Below, in pieces: positions 46,401-56,274 of a stretch of 64,000 nucleotides of DNA. The notes below the pieces were generated by a model that worked only from the letters and a program-made list of their open reading frames with translations, had not been told where the DNA came from and made no database searches. Source of the DNA: Patiria pectinifera. Its lineage: Eukaryota; Echinodermata; Asteroidea; Valvatida; Asterinidae. The position numbers and the translations under genes were made by a program. Position 1 is the first letter of the stretch, and the number at the start of each line of letters is the position of its first letter. The stretch spans positions 16,020,699-16,084,698 of the forward strand of contig CM057133.1 of the NCBI GenBank assembly GCA_029964075.1, written 5' to 3'.

Positions 46401-49400
46401 CCACAAAGTGGGACAAATGGACTCTAAACGCTGATGATGATGATGATGATGCCCAGTTTTATGGCTCTGCAAAACCACACAATTCCACGCTTACTATCGC
46501 CATTCTATGTTGACCATGCTAGCAGAAAAATTCTGTACTGGGACAGTAAGCATGGCATTCTTAGTTACGGGATATGCGCATAAGCCAAAATTCCTTGCTA
46601 ACCTGTGAAATTTGCTTACCGTAAGCATCAAATTTTCTGCTACAGTAAGCAGGGATTATTTGCTAACGGTAAGCAGAGCCAAGAAATTGGGCCCTGGTCA
46701 CAAGTAAATCACAAGTCAGTTTACAAGTTCAGTCAAAAGTAAATCGATAATGATTCATTGAAAAACTGGTTACACCTCTATGTTCTGACACCCCTATGTT
46801 CCGACTGCACATATTCCTATTCCTAACCCTAACCCTAACCCTAACCGGGAGTAACACAATCTAGGTTGTCGGAACATAGGGGTGTCGGAACATAGAGCAG
46901 TCACCGAAAAACTGATACACTTGCATCATCTATATACAGGGCGGTGCAAAAAGAAGAGAACCCACTTTTGACAGCAATTTTCACCTACTTGTTGAGCATA
47001 TTTTAGAACTTCAATTTAACGGTATTAAAATATTGATCTTTAAACATAAGTGACAAAAAAATATGATTGCAAATGCATATTTTGTCTCTGAGATATGGTA
47101 GTTTAAAAAAAACGTCATGTGCCAAACCTGTTTGTCCGTGGACAGCTTTAATCCATCCGCTTGACTGAGCTCCAGAGCTTGATTTGAAGACAAAAAACAC
47201 TTCACTGGACTTACACGTGGACAACAGTGTTTTTGGTGACTTGTTTTCAAATTGGCATAATAACACTTCATATGATAATGATGTCAAAGGTCACATACCA
47301 AGGTCAGAGGTCACTTGAGGATACACCACAGTTAGAGGTCACTCTTTAAAGACAATCGCCCAAGCAGACGAGACGCGCGGCTCGAGAACTTTAAAGATAT
47401 TTTCACCACGTATGGTTGAAAAGCTATACCAGAACTTCACTACATATTCTAAAAAAAAAAAAAAACGGTTCAAATAAGTTAAGTAATAGGCTAAAATTCC
47501 TGCAAAAAGTGGGTTTCCTTCTTTTTGCACCATCCTGTTTACATGTATAATGTATTTCTAATCACTTGTTAATATTTTTTCCAGAAACATGCACTATCCT
47601 CCAGAGACAGCCAGCATTACTATCATCAACAAAATGATTGCCACTGTGAAGCAGGTTGGTAGGTACAAACATATTGCAGTGAAAAGTTTGAAGACGGACA
47701 TGTGCCCACATTTTTTAGTTTTTTTATTTTTTTAGTTTATGCGGTACCCGCTGCTATGTACATCAGATTCGAACCCGCCAATCGATCCCGTTAGCCCGGT
47801 GGTCGAGTGTATCTGCACTAGAAAGCAGGAGGTCGTGGGTTCGAGTCCCACCCGAGTGATTTTTTCCAACTTTCACTCGGGAGGTAACACACTGAGTATA
47901 CAGTGTTTAAACGTCGGTGAAGGGCAAAACCTAATTTGATCAGTATTTTATGGAAATCAGAGTTTCCCAATAAGCCAGTTCAGTATTTCAATGACCCGAG
48001 GTCATTTTGGATAACATCGCTGACGTGGTGTTATGCCTTGTTACGCGCAAGCCCATTCTGCTCGTAATTGACACGCAAGCATCGTGCGCCCGCATTCATG
48101 CGCCTTCAAAATGTTCGATTATCCATGAACCGTGACCCATATTATTGTGTACATGCGCAGTTGAAATACCGAACTGGCTTATTCATGTTGCCATTCATTA
48201 AAAAAAAAATCAATTTAGTTGGACTTTGTTTAACTATAAGCACTGATTTTTTTGTTTTGTAAGTGTATCCCGTTTTGTTGCAAGCAAGTGACACATCAAT
48301 TATCAACATCGTATCATGATTTTTGTTTTTTTATCTTTACTTTTGTAGGCACAGAAGAAAGAGCCTGTGTTGTCTGCATTCAACCAGTTTTGTCAGAAAG
48401 CTAACAACGAGGAACAAGAGTTAGCTCACAAGCTGCTGGGCAGTCAATTTCAGGTTGGTCAAGAATGTTCACTTATTGGATTCAATATTGGATGGCTTTG
48501 AGGGGATACAAGAATATAGTGCACGAGCTTTAACTATATGGCCCAAGTCAAATATTTGTATAGTGTTTTCAAGATATTTCCAGTATATTTAGTTTTTAAA
48601 TTTTTTGCAATTGGTCAAGCTTACCGAAGAGAATATCGTGCTGCTCGAAACTGCCATATTTGTTGTTGGCAAACAGTGCGCATACCTTGTGTGTGTTTGA
48701 GACCATACCGCTTGCTATGCCCTGTTAACTGGTTGACTAGTGTGATTTGACAAAAATGATATTGTATAGTCATATGGGTACTTTGTCCTGAAAGTGTACA
48801 AGATGCCATTCATTTGGGTCTTGAAAGAGACTATGCAATCACCATGATGTGTACATGTATGTATGTAAGTATGTAGTATGCATGTGGTACCTTTGGTTAA
48901 AGTTTCGTAAAATTAGTCTCATTTCAAAAGGTGAGGTCCAATTGGAACCAAACCTAAATCATAGATGGGACTCCAGAACCTTCATAGGATTAAGATGTCA
49001 AAGGTCACAAACCAAGGTCAAAAGTCATCAGAGGTCAAGTTGTAAGTTGTAAAATAGGCCAAAAATGTAAAATTGGTCTCATTTGACCAAACTTGGGTCA
49101 TATGCAACATGGCAAACTTCATATTATTATGATGTCAAAGGTTGCATACCGAGGTCAAAGGTCATCTGAGGTCACATTGTACAATTGGCTGAAAATGTCA
49201 AATTGGTCTAATTTGAAAAGTTAAAGTCCAATTGGAATCACACTTGGGTCATAGATGCAACATAGGAACCTTCATATGATAATGATGTCAATGGTCACAC
49301 ACCAAGGTCAAAGGTCTACTGCGGTCAAGTTGTACAATATTCTGAAAATGTAAAATTGGTCTCATAATCGCGAAAGCAGGCGAGAGGCTTGGTTCGAGAA

Positions 49401-52400
49401 CCGCCTTGTTACTACTTGGAAGCCTGATGTAAATAATAATCATGAATATTTAACGTTATGGGAATGAAATATAAAATATGAATATCAAATATCTATATAT
49501 GTGACGCGATCAAGCCATTTGAGTCGTTTGTCGACCCCTGTCGAATTTTTTTTTTATTACAGATTTGAAAAGAGCACAATCTCAGTATTACTGCTGTGAA
49601 AATCGCATGTTGATACCATCTTTAGTTCAAAAATTATGGAAGTTGGAACACCAAGAGATGTGATGAAGTGATGTGATGAAGTGGCCCTATTTTGGCCTGT
49701 ATCTCCAAATGAGAATTCCCGACAAACGACTCATGTTACTTGATCGCATCACATATTGGCAGGCCAACTTCTCAATGAACACGCAGTTGTTTTTTTTTTC
49801 AATATACAGCAACAAATAGATACACTTCAGGGTATGTTAGCTGGAGCACTGTACGAAGACTGCATAAGTCAGGTATGTACAGGGTGTGTGGCAGACAGTT
49901 ACTACATTAAATTTATCATGACCAAGGAAATATTTATGACCGTTCCACATGACTCGTGACTTGTGAAATTGAATACACCCAAAGCTCTATATTGGCTCAT
50001 GAACATGAACAAGAATTCAATGCCATCTAGTCAATCTCAAGTCAATCCAAAGTCACAAATCAGTTCACATGTCCCACGTGTTAAAGGGAATGTACAACAT
50101 TTGCTTTTGCTGAAGTTTTCAGAAATAAATGGATTTAGAGGATTAGTATGTTATTGAAAATATTGTTAAACTGATTTGTTTCACGTTTTGGGCTTGTAGA
50201 CGCTGGAAAAACCAAGAAAACCTATCATGTTCTTGTAGTCTGGTTCCCTGACCCCACTTAAATAAAATGAAACAGAGCAATTAATACACTTAAAGAATTG
50301 TAGGCTCAGAGAATCAGTCTAGCAGGCTTTTACCCCTTCACAGGTGTGTAGTCAATTGCAAAGAAAAGTCAGAATAACGAAATATGAAAACTTAGGGACA
50401 GTTTTTGAAAAAAAATCAGTTTTCTCCAACGCTGGTCGGCCGACCAGCGTTGGAAAAATACAGTTTTTCTTGAAAATGTCAGCACACCAGGAGCCACGAT
50501 TTTAAAGGATGATTTGGACTGTCAGTCCCTAACAATTCAGTAAGGTATTTCGTGATAATTTGATCATTTCGTTTTTTGATGTTTGCAAATGTTGTATCTT
50601 CCCTTTAAGGAGATGAACAGTTTAATATCTTTGTCGTAGTTCATTGTAATAGCTTGCGACTTGTCTTATCAATGACTCGATTTGAACTGTGGTGCCACTG
50701 CTAATAGCTATATGCAGGTCAATAACTTTCTTCCTTCTTAATTCAAATGACAACTGCACGATGAATTTTCATCTTCAGTTTCATTGTATTATCTATGACA
50801 AAACATACTTGAACCCAACCTATTAACCAGATCGATCTCCACAGACAGACTTTCCACTGTTTTTTGTGGAAAGATGTACAGTGTAGAAGTACAAAGACGA
50901 TACCATTTGCCTATCACAATAATACTGATCACTGTTGGTTTGGCTTCTTTCAGTTCTAAAAGGCACCAAGAAAAGAATGTATTTTTCTAATATCGTTCAT
51001 GTAGTAACTGGAGTATATTTCATGTCCCTTTCAGTGGTTTACGCCAGTGGGCCTGCGGTCGCTTATTGCTCTCATTGGTATGAACGGCCAAGGGGTTGGA
51101 ACAAGGTAAAGGGTAAATCTCAAAATAAAATTATACTAGCCAGAGCAGTGGCATAGCCAGGGGGGTGTGGTCGAGGGGGGGGGGGCATGTGTCCAGTTGC
51201 TTCTCCCCCCCCCCCACCAAAAACCCGAAATTTGCCATTTGCAAAGGAAGTGTATTTATAAAGTAACTTTTTGAGATGATTATTTTTGACTTCCCTTAAG
51301 TGTACAACTTTATGAAATGTGAATAAATTGATAAGCAAAAACAGTGCCTGAATCAAGCGTCAAAATAGGTCTTTTCTTATGATCCACTGATTTCCTCATT
51401 TTGTTTACTTCCCATGAACGCCATTACAAATTGAAAAATACTTACAAGGTCTTGTGTGGTTTGGAGTTTCCTCATTTGTTGTAAATTCCCACTTGCATGC
51501 CTGTTTGTTGCTGTTCTCCAAACATGTGTTTATGTTTTCCAATACTAATTCCTTTAAAAAAGGTCAGTGCATTTTTACAACTTCCTCCTTTGTTTGTTGT
51601 TTAGTTCCCTGAGTGTGTATGTTCATAACTGCGATGCTTTAGATTTGCCGGGTGACGAAAGGCAGGCACTGGATTCTTTCATAGACCAACTTTACATTGA
51701 TATCGAACGAGGTAAACAAGCTACATACTAAACTCCTTGGATAGCTCTTCAACATGACTTTGTTTCTTTCAAGCAAGCATCAGACAGAAATTCAAGATGT
51801 ACATTGTATCCACATAAAGTTCAGCTAATTGACCTTATTCATGAGGTAGCCATTTTTGTCGTGTTCCCTGAAAGTATTTCTTAACTGTTAACTGTTGAAT
51901 GGAATGGTGCCAGACTATTTATGCAGCCTTATTGTACTTTCATTTATTTTTTTTAATCTGGCCTAAAACATTAGGGAATATTTAATTACAAAGTTTAAAT
52001 TATTCATTTAAGCGGACTTGAATTATTTAGTAATGTTCAAACTTTTATTTCTCTTTGCAAGTTCCAAAAATGAAGATTTTACCTCACTTTCAATTCAACA
52101 TGGCTGACTCGTGAATAAGGCCCATTGACCTTTCATTTGTTTGCAAATATTGTGACCAGTTACAAAAAAAAAAAGAAATTGCACATTCACAAAATTGAAA
52201 GTTTTAGTTAATGTATCACACTTAAGAGCAAAATTTCAAGCTTTTTGGTCTTCATATTTGATTTTATGAAAAAAACTGACATATAGATCCTTGTCATTTG
52301 ATTGGTGAAACTCACATCAAGTGACATTCATTATTGCTCCCATTCACGCCGGGGCTCAAAAAGTCCCATTCGCCCATGGTGAGTGGGCTTTACTATTCAA

Positions 52401-55400
52401 CAGTTAGGATCATCCTTGTTCCATGGCGCGGTATTTTTGTGCAACTGCATGCTGGTGAGAGCGTTTCGCGTAGAGCATATTTGTTCCCAAGAGCCAGTGG
52501 CGCTACAAAGTTGGGTTCAAACATTTCTTGAATGGGTGGTTTGGAAGAGATTTCCTACCAATTTTGTATTGAAATAGAAGTTCGTTTTAACTGTTAATCA
52601 AAACATAAGGATCTATGTCAGTTATATAAAACAAATACACATGTATTGAGTGGCTTTAAGATGTGAAATGGGAGGAATATTATCGCTCAGTAAAATCTGG
52701 ATTTTTACATTTCACTCAGCGAAATCCTGATTTTACCTTGCGATAATATTCCTCCCATTCCACTCTGAGCCACTCAATATATGTGATGCGATCAAGCTAC
52801 ATGAGTCGTTTGTTGACCCGGTCAAAAAACTTTTATTATAGATTTGAAAAGAGCACAATCTCAGCATCACTGGTGTGAAAACCGCATGCTGGTACCTTTT
52901 TTAGTTCCAAAATTATGGAAGTTGGAACACCAAGAGATGTGATGAAGTGATGTGATGAAGTGGTCCTATTTTGGCCTGTATCTCTCCCAAATAAAAATTC
53001 CCGACAAACGACTCATTTAGCTTGATCGCATCACATATGTATTATATCAAACTAATTATCTTTTACAGCTTCACTCTCTCAAAATGACTACTAGAGGTGT
53101 GTTTTCATATATGCCCTGGCAGCTTGTGTGTTGAACAAAAATGAACCCTGTTTTTTATTGTTATTCTTCAGAATCAGGCACATTTCTCAACTGTGAAGGC
53201 TCAGCGTTATACCAGTTACAAAGTTGCTGTAAGTCGATATTCTGCTTCTTGAAGAATGTTTGAAGTCCCCTTTGTTGAATATTGACATTGAGCATGTCTG
53301 TTATGCAAAGCTAAGTTGATGCATGACAGCAGAATGGCAATTTTGTTAGGTGTACATCCTGAGTTTTGCTATTTCAAATGTTAGAAGGTATAGTGTCTTT
53401 TGGGGATACCAACAGTGCCAACAGTTATAGGGTTATACAGAAGGTGTTTTTTTTAACTCCAGTTGGTCTATTTATGTATCAGAAAATGGTGTCATCTTTC
53501 TTTGTATTACTTAAAAGGATTATTTTTATTATTTTTTGTTTGTTACATATTTTTTTTCTCAAGGTAATCATAGTTGTCAACCAAATGCAGAGATTCGGTT
53601 TAATGACAACAACTCAACATTAACTGCTGTAGCCCTTCGAGATATCACAGAAGGGGAGGTGAGCCCATCAAAGCTGCTAGTTTTAATATGTATGTTCACT
53701 ACACTGACAAAATAAAAAAAATGTTGTGACTTACATACCCGAGTGTCAGTGCACCATTGAATTGGCAGTCGAGTGTCTATCATCTGTCACACGTTGTGGA
53801 GGTAATTGTGCACAGCATCCATGGAGTCTTTCTGTACAGTAGAGAAAAGTATGGAGCCGTTGGGATACAAAGGGGAAAACCAAAGCAGTTTTTGACAAAC
53901 TATTAATAAGATGGAATTTGCGTTGGGGTGATGTGAATTCGTGTTGGGGTGATGTGAATTCCACATTGGGTTTCGCCCAATATGATGTGAATTCCATATT
54001 GGGTTTTGCCCTTCACCGACATATTATATAAACACTCTATATTCTCAGTGTTGTTTGAGTGATTGTGAGAACAAAAATCACTTGGGTGGGACTTGAACCC
54101 ATGACCTCCTGCTTATTAGTGCAGACGTCTTACCACTTAACCACTGAGCTTGCCAGGTCGGCTTCCGGATCAAAACCAGCTAGCTGACCGCGGCAAGCTT
54201 GCTGGTCGAGTGGTAAGACGTCTGCACTAGTAAGCAGAAGGTTGTGGGTTCGAGTCCCACCCAAATAACTTTTTTTTTTTCACAATCACTCGGAACACTG
54301 AGTATACAGTGTTTATACAACACGTCATTGAAAGGCAAAACCCAATATTGAGCTCCTGACAAGATTTGAAAAATCAGCCTGCAAACTGAAGTCCAATATC
54401 TGATCAGAAATCCAATTAGAAGATATCCCTCCCTTGTACCAGTGTTGTAGTCGAGTCACCAATGTCGAGTCTGAGTCCCGAGTCACAAGCCTCGAGTCCG
54501 AGTCTCGAAACACAAGCCTCGAGTCCGAGTCCCAAGTCGCAAGCCTCCAGTCCGAGTCCGAGTCACGAGTCACTTGTCCTTAGGTGTTCACCAAACTAAT
54601 CAATTTTTTTTAAATTATTTTTCAATCATCCATTCTGTCATTTAAGAGAATATGGCACTATTGACTGTAGCGTGCATCCGGTGTGCGCTTTCCAATGTGA
54701 CTCGATTCGAGTCCGAATCATGAAAAATGTGACTCGAGTCCGAGTCCTAGACTCGAGTCTTACAACACTGCCTTGTACTAAAAGTCATGTGAAACTCTTT
54801 GCATACCGTCAGCCCATATGTCGGCCCAAGCCAGTGGCCACTAGACAAGTTGGTACATGTATAGGTTTACATCAAAGCCCAGCATTTTAATTCCAACTAA
54901 TTCAGGCAATTTAAAAATCTTTCGTGGCAGGAAATCTGTATATGCTACTTGGATGAGTGCAGCCGCGAAAGAAGTCGTCATTCCAGGCAGAAAATACTCC
55001 GGTAATTTAACACACTTTTGTCCCTAAATAAGGACTCTTTAATTTTTAGCATTTTGCTGGCATTGCTAAATAGATATGCCTGGATTTTTTCAATGCCTGA
55101 AATTTTTTATGCCTTTTTCTTTCTTCTAGCTTCTATTTATTATGGTGGAGTTCTTGTTGAGTATAACAACAGTTCAGTCTTTATATGTAAAGTACTCAAT
55201 CTTAAAGATGTACTGTGCATGCTTTTTACAAGTCTAAGATAATTTTTTTTGAATTGCCATTTTCTAGCAATACAAACATTGTTCACTTTTATATGAGACA
55301 TCAAACAGAAAAATCTGTCCACAATTAGTTATTGAATAATTGCTTTAAAAACTTATCTGTGGTCTGACAATGATTCAGCTTTCACAGGCTAGACTAGTTT

Positions 55401-55833
55401 CCGCCTCTTTTAAAGAGTTGATAATTCTACTTGCAGGGCAGATATGTTGGTGCACAATACGAAAGGAAAACTATTTTATCGGAGGGTTTCAGATGAGAAA
55501 GTAGTTTTTCATTGAGAAAATAAAATGAGTTTGTTAAACGGCGTGGAGATTGGAGAGTGCCTCTGTCTGGCAAATCAGCCTGCCTGAAAACAAACTTTGT
55601 GATTCAAGTTTCAACTCCAAAGGCTTGTGCTTATAATTTCTGATCCTCGCCCATTTTGTTTTCTTCACGGACGATTCGTTGGCAGGGAGAACTACTTGTT
55701 CCATTGTTCTTGTGTCAAGTGTCTGGAGCAGTGTGATGATGCTGACCAGACATCGAGCGATGAGGAGGAGGAGGAGGAAGATGAAGAAACCCAAGACGCA
55801 GTCACGGAAGATGGAACTGTCATGGATACATGA
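43333..55833 (+). CDS. SMYD5: SMYD5-type SET/MYND lysine methyltransferase, complete gene of 12 coding exons
   Basis: Exons join 43333-43428, 44688-44936, 46105-46226, 47585-47654, 48349-48453, 49810-49872, 51035-51105, 51605-51711, 53172-53228, 53564-53658, 54931-55001, 55686-55833. All are GT-AG and in phase, giving 417 residues (human 418). Domains: N-terminal SET part (about 23-65, [11 protein letters not shown]), MYND-type zinc finger with Cys70, Cys73, Cys111, Cys114, Cys119, Cys123, His132 and Cys136, SET core with NHSCQPN (315-321) and ICYLDE, post-SET CSCVKC (376-381), and a Glu-rich tail as in vertebrate SMYD5. Family enzymes use S-adenosylmethionine; reported substrates of SMYD5 include histone H4 Lys20 and ribosomal protein eL40 (literature, not visible here). 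It starts divergently from P5CS. Confidence 0.97.
44688..44936 (+). CDS. SMYD5: SMYD5 exon 2 (residues 33-115): SET N-part and first zinc ligands
   Basis: Encodes [40 protein letters not shown] and the CMRSME segment, ending [23 protein letters not shown] is characteristic of SMYD5. Acceptor tccacag, donor CAG|gtactt. Confidence 0.97.
44968..45041 (+). mobile_element. Truncated second copy of the 114 bp hairpin MITE
   Basis: Starts tagtccgagtaactaggact as at 41873 and shares 'acatttggacatggtcgggc' and gatagtagagtccta, but the right inverted end breaks off after 'gagtccta'. In SMYD5 intron 2, right after exon 2. Confidence 0.75.
45335..45457. repeat. Hairpin repeat with several CCAAT boxes
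   Basis: The left arm gcgtcagacagaccaatcac is complementary to the right arm around gtgattggtctgtctgatgc. Between them accaatcacagggcactttg repeats directly. Intronic in SMYD5. Confidence 0.7.
45718..45965 (+). repeat. tRNA-derived SINE in SMYD5 intron 2
   Basis: B-box gtgggttcaagcccc, then 'cccttgagtaaggcgcttta' and a body ending near cactccgttcctg. The A-box is degenerate. It differs from the SINE pair at 23640-24140 after the 'aaggc-ctt' core. Confidence 0.6.
46105..46226 (+). CDS. SMYD5: SMYD5 exon 3 (residues 116-156): rest of the MYND finger
   Basis: Encodes [20 protein letters not shown] and C136, completing the C-x3-C and H-x3-C ligands, then [10 protein letters not shown]. It ends two bases into Lys156 (donor AA|gtaagc). 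Confidence 0.95.
46433..46450 (+). repeat. (GAT)6 microsatellite
   Basis: Six gat units in SMYD5 intron 3. Confidence 0.85.
46462..46681. mobile_element. Possible 220 bp element with repeated GTAAGC boxes
   Basis: tggctctgc at the left and gcagagcca at the right form a 9 bp inverted end. Between them (gc)ttac or gtaagc boxes recur at least six times in both orientations, including gcttaccgtaagc. No target duplication was found. Confidence 0.35.
46778..46895. repeat. 28 bp inverted repeat enclosing a telomere-like CCCTAA tract
   Basis: The arms 46778-46805 and 46868-46895 differ at one position; each contains the box cctatgttccgac. The spacer holds about four CCCTAA units (46823-46846). The sequences just outside, 'gaaaaactggttac' and 'gaaaaactgatac', are direct repeats. 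Confidence 0.75.
46937..47537. mobile_element. 601 bp mariner-like MITE in SMYD5 intron 3
   Basis: The left end is cagggcggtgcaaaaagaag, and the complement of the right end is caggatggtgcaaaaagaag; the match continues through 'aacccactttt'. TA precedes the left end. The right flank is 'ttta', so the duplication is imperfect. It carries 'gatgtcaaaggtcaca' and an aggtcagaggtca direct repeat at 47301-47313. Confidence 0.7.
47585..47654 (+). CDS. SMYD5: SMYD5 exon 4 (residues 156-179)
   Basis: Encodes [20 protein letters not shown] and [12 protein letters not shown] is nearly invariant in the family. The 70-base exon begins 47 bases after the end of a mariner-like MITE. Confidence 0.95.
47780..47935 (+). 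repeat. tRNA-derived SINE with Leu/Ser-like head
   Basis: A-box ttagcccggtggtcgag and B-box gtgggttcgagtcccac, then 'ctcgggaggtaacacactga', 'gtatacagtgtttaaa' and 'ggcaaaacc'. The head lacks a paired acceptor stem. The same family forms the palindrome at 53985-54355. Confidence 0.7.
48349..48453 (+). CDS. SMYD5: SMYD5 exon 5 (residues 180-214)
   Basis: Encodes [20 protein letters not shown] and [15 protein letters not shown], matching the FSQFC-K-ANEEEE-HKLLG region of vertebrate SMYD5. Phase 0 at both ends. Confidence 0.95.
48905..49375 (+). repeat. Degenerate tandem repeat rich in AGGTCA half-sites
   Basis: About three units of 130-155 bp, each with 'ttggtct-attt', 'ttcata--at-atgatgtca' and 'ccaaggtcaaaggtca'-like boxes. 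One unit has a perfect spacer-1 direct repeat, aggtcaaaggtca, at 49152-49164. In SMYD5 intron 5. Confidence 0.65.
49497..49756. mobile_element. 260 bp MITE copy A ('atatgtga-gcgatcaag' ends)
   Basis: Inverted ends atatgtga(c/t)gcgatcaag followed by gagtcgtttgt, about 34 bases. The interior, with 'tggaagttggaacaccaaga' and 'gatgtgatgaagtg' repeated, is shared with copy B at 52779-53038. Both copies are 260 bp. TA is probably the target duplication. Confidence 0.8.
49810..49872 (+). CDS. SMYD5: SMYD5 exon 6 (residues 215-235)
   Basis: A 63-base exon encoding [20 protein letters not shown] and Q; ALYE-- SQ is conserved. Acceptor atatacag, donor CAG|gtatgt. Confidence 0.93.
50085..50604. mobile_element. 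Kolobok-like MITE copy 2 with perfect 30 bp palindrome
   Basis: TTAA at 50081-50084 and 50605-50608; ends agggaatgtacaacatttgc and its complement-like gcaaatgttgtatcttccct. The palindrome at 50425-50454 (centre ggtcggccgacc) is exact over 30 bases. 520 bp, against 516 bp for the copy at 32389-32904. In SMYD5 intron 6. Confidence 0.82.
51035..51105 (+). CDS. SMYD5: SMYD5 exon 7 (residues 236-259)
   Basis: Encodes [20 protein letters not shown] and VGT; WFTP-G-RSL-AL-G-NGQG is diagnostic. It ends two bases into Ser259. Confidence 0.95.
51150..51235 (+). repeat. G/C-tract repeat end ('agtggcatagccagg')
   Basis: agcagtggcatagccagggg followed by a G-tract and then a C-tract. It is related to the ends of the hAT-like element at 56918-57725 and sits 45 bases after the SMYD5 exon 7 donor. 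Confidence 0.6.
51605..51711 (+). CDS. SMYD5: SMYD5 exon 8 (residues 259-295)
   Basis: Encodes [20 protein letters not shown] and [15 protein letters not shown]; the FIDQLY-DIE segment is conserved. One base is left over at each end. Confidence 0.95.
52644..52780. mobile_element. 137 bp hairpin MITE
   Basis: tattgagtggct at the left and agccactcaata at the right, then 'aatgggaggaatattatcgc' and its complement: arms of about 45 bases and a loop of about 40. It directly adjoins the 260 bp MITE copy B. Confidence 0.75.
52779..53038. mobile_element. 260 bp MITE copy B
   Basis: Same ends and interior as 49497-49756, including 'ccgacaaacgactcat' near the right end. The left end shares bases with the hairpin MITE, suggesting insertion at a TA in its terminus. 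Confidence 0.8.
53172..53228 (+). CDS. SMYD5: SMYD5 exon 9 (residues 295-314)
   Basis: Encodes [18 protein letters not shown], matching GEFLNCEGS-L---QSC of the family. Only 57 bases, found by its splice sites and protein match. Confidence 0.94.
53564..53658 (+). CDS. SMYD5: SMYD5 exon 10 (residues 314-345): SET core
   Basis: Completes the [11 protein letters not shown] motif: NHSC is the SET-domain signature that takes part in cofactor binding. It continues to ALRDITEGE, the conserved --I--GE turn before the catalytic tyrosine segment. Confidence 0.96.
53985..54355. repeat. Head-to-head SINE pair forming a 370 bp palindrome
   Basis: The minus copy (53985-54150) and plus copy (54190-54355) are inverted: 'gtgggacttgaacccatgac' against 'gttgtgggttcgagtcccac', 'gtgcagacgtcttaccac' against 'gtggtaagacgtctgcac', 'caatattgggttttgcc' against 'ggcaaaacccaatattg'. 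Each has a tRNA-like head pointing to the centre. In SMYD5 intron 10. Confidence 0.8.
54440..54770. mobile_element. 331 bp hAT-like element made of degenerate 'cgagtccgagt' repeats
   Basis: CCTTGTAC is duplicated at 54432-54439 and 54771-54778. The ends cagtgttgtagtcgagtc and (complement) cagtgttgtaagactcgagt are inverted. The interior is largely gagtcc/gactcg repeats on both strands. An 8 bp duplication with CAG ends fits hAT. In SMYD5 intron 10. Confidence 0.85.
54931..55001 (+). CDS. SMYD5: SMYD5 exon 11 (residues 346-369)
   Basis: Encodes [20 protein letters not shown] and KIL. The ICYLDE segment corresponds to ISYLD- in vertebrates, keeping the catalytic-type Tyr but with Cys for the neighbouring Ser. 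Confidence 0.95.
55686..55833 (+). CDS. SMYD5: SMYD5 exon 12 (residues 369-417) and stop
   Basis: Encodes [20 protein letters not shown] with the post-SET cysteines, then a run of about ten acidic residues from GAG repeats, and TGA at 55831-55833. Vertebrate SMYD5 has a similar Glu-rich tail. Confidence 0.96.
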
Positions 55834-56179
55834 ACATTATGTATCAGTTTTTTTGTGTTTTTTTTAAACGAAGTCATCTTTATGGGTATAATGTTGTGTA
55901 TAACTCTATTGGATATACGTCAAATCCAGACACGTCTGGGCAGGGCACAACATAGTGATGACCCCAAAACAATGTTAAGGCAGTTATTTTTTTCAATTTC
56001 CAGGTTTTTTTTGGTGTTTGTTTCTTATTCAGATTAATTAAGGCAATTATGTGTTTCAATCATTGTTAGAAGTGTAACCATTTCAGAAATGTATATGTAT
56101 AACCCAAATTTTCGGTTTTCATCATTATTTGGAACAGCAGTCCAGAAGTTTGTGTTTTTGACGGCTTATATCACATGTG

Positions 56180-56185
56180 AATAAA
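56180..56185 (+). promoter_or_regulatory. SMYD5: Candidate SMYD5 polyadenylation signal AATAAA
   Basis: Lies 347 bases after the SMYD5 stop, in AT-rich sequence (gtgaataaaaaaaaaagc). It is the first AATAAA that I see after the stop. Confidence 0.5.
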
Positions 56186-56274
56186 AAAAAAAGCGAAATT
56201 CAAATTACCGTGATTATGGTTGGGTTTTATCAATTGATGTTGGAATTTGATCGGTGTGAACTACACGGAGTTTA

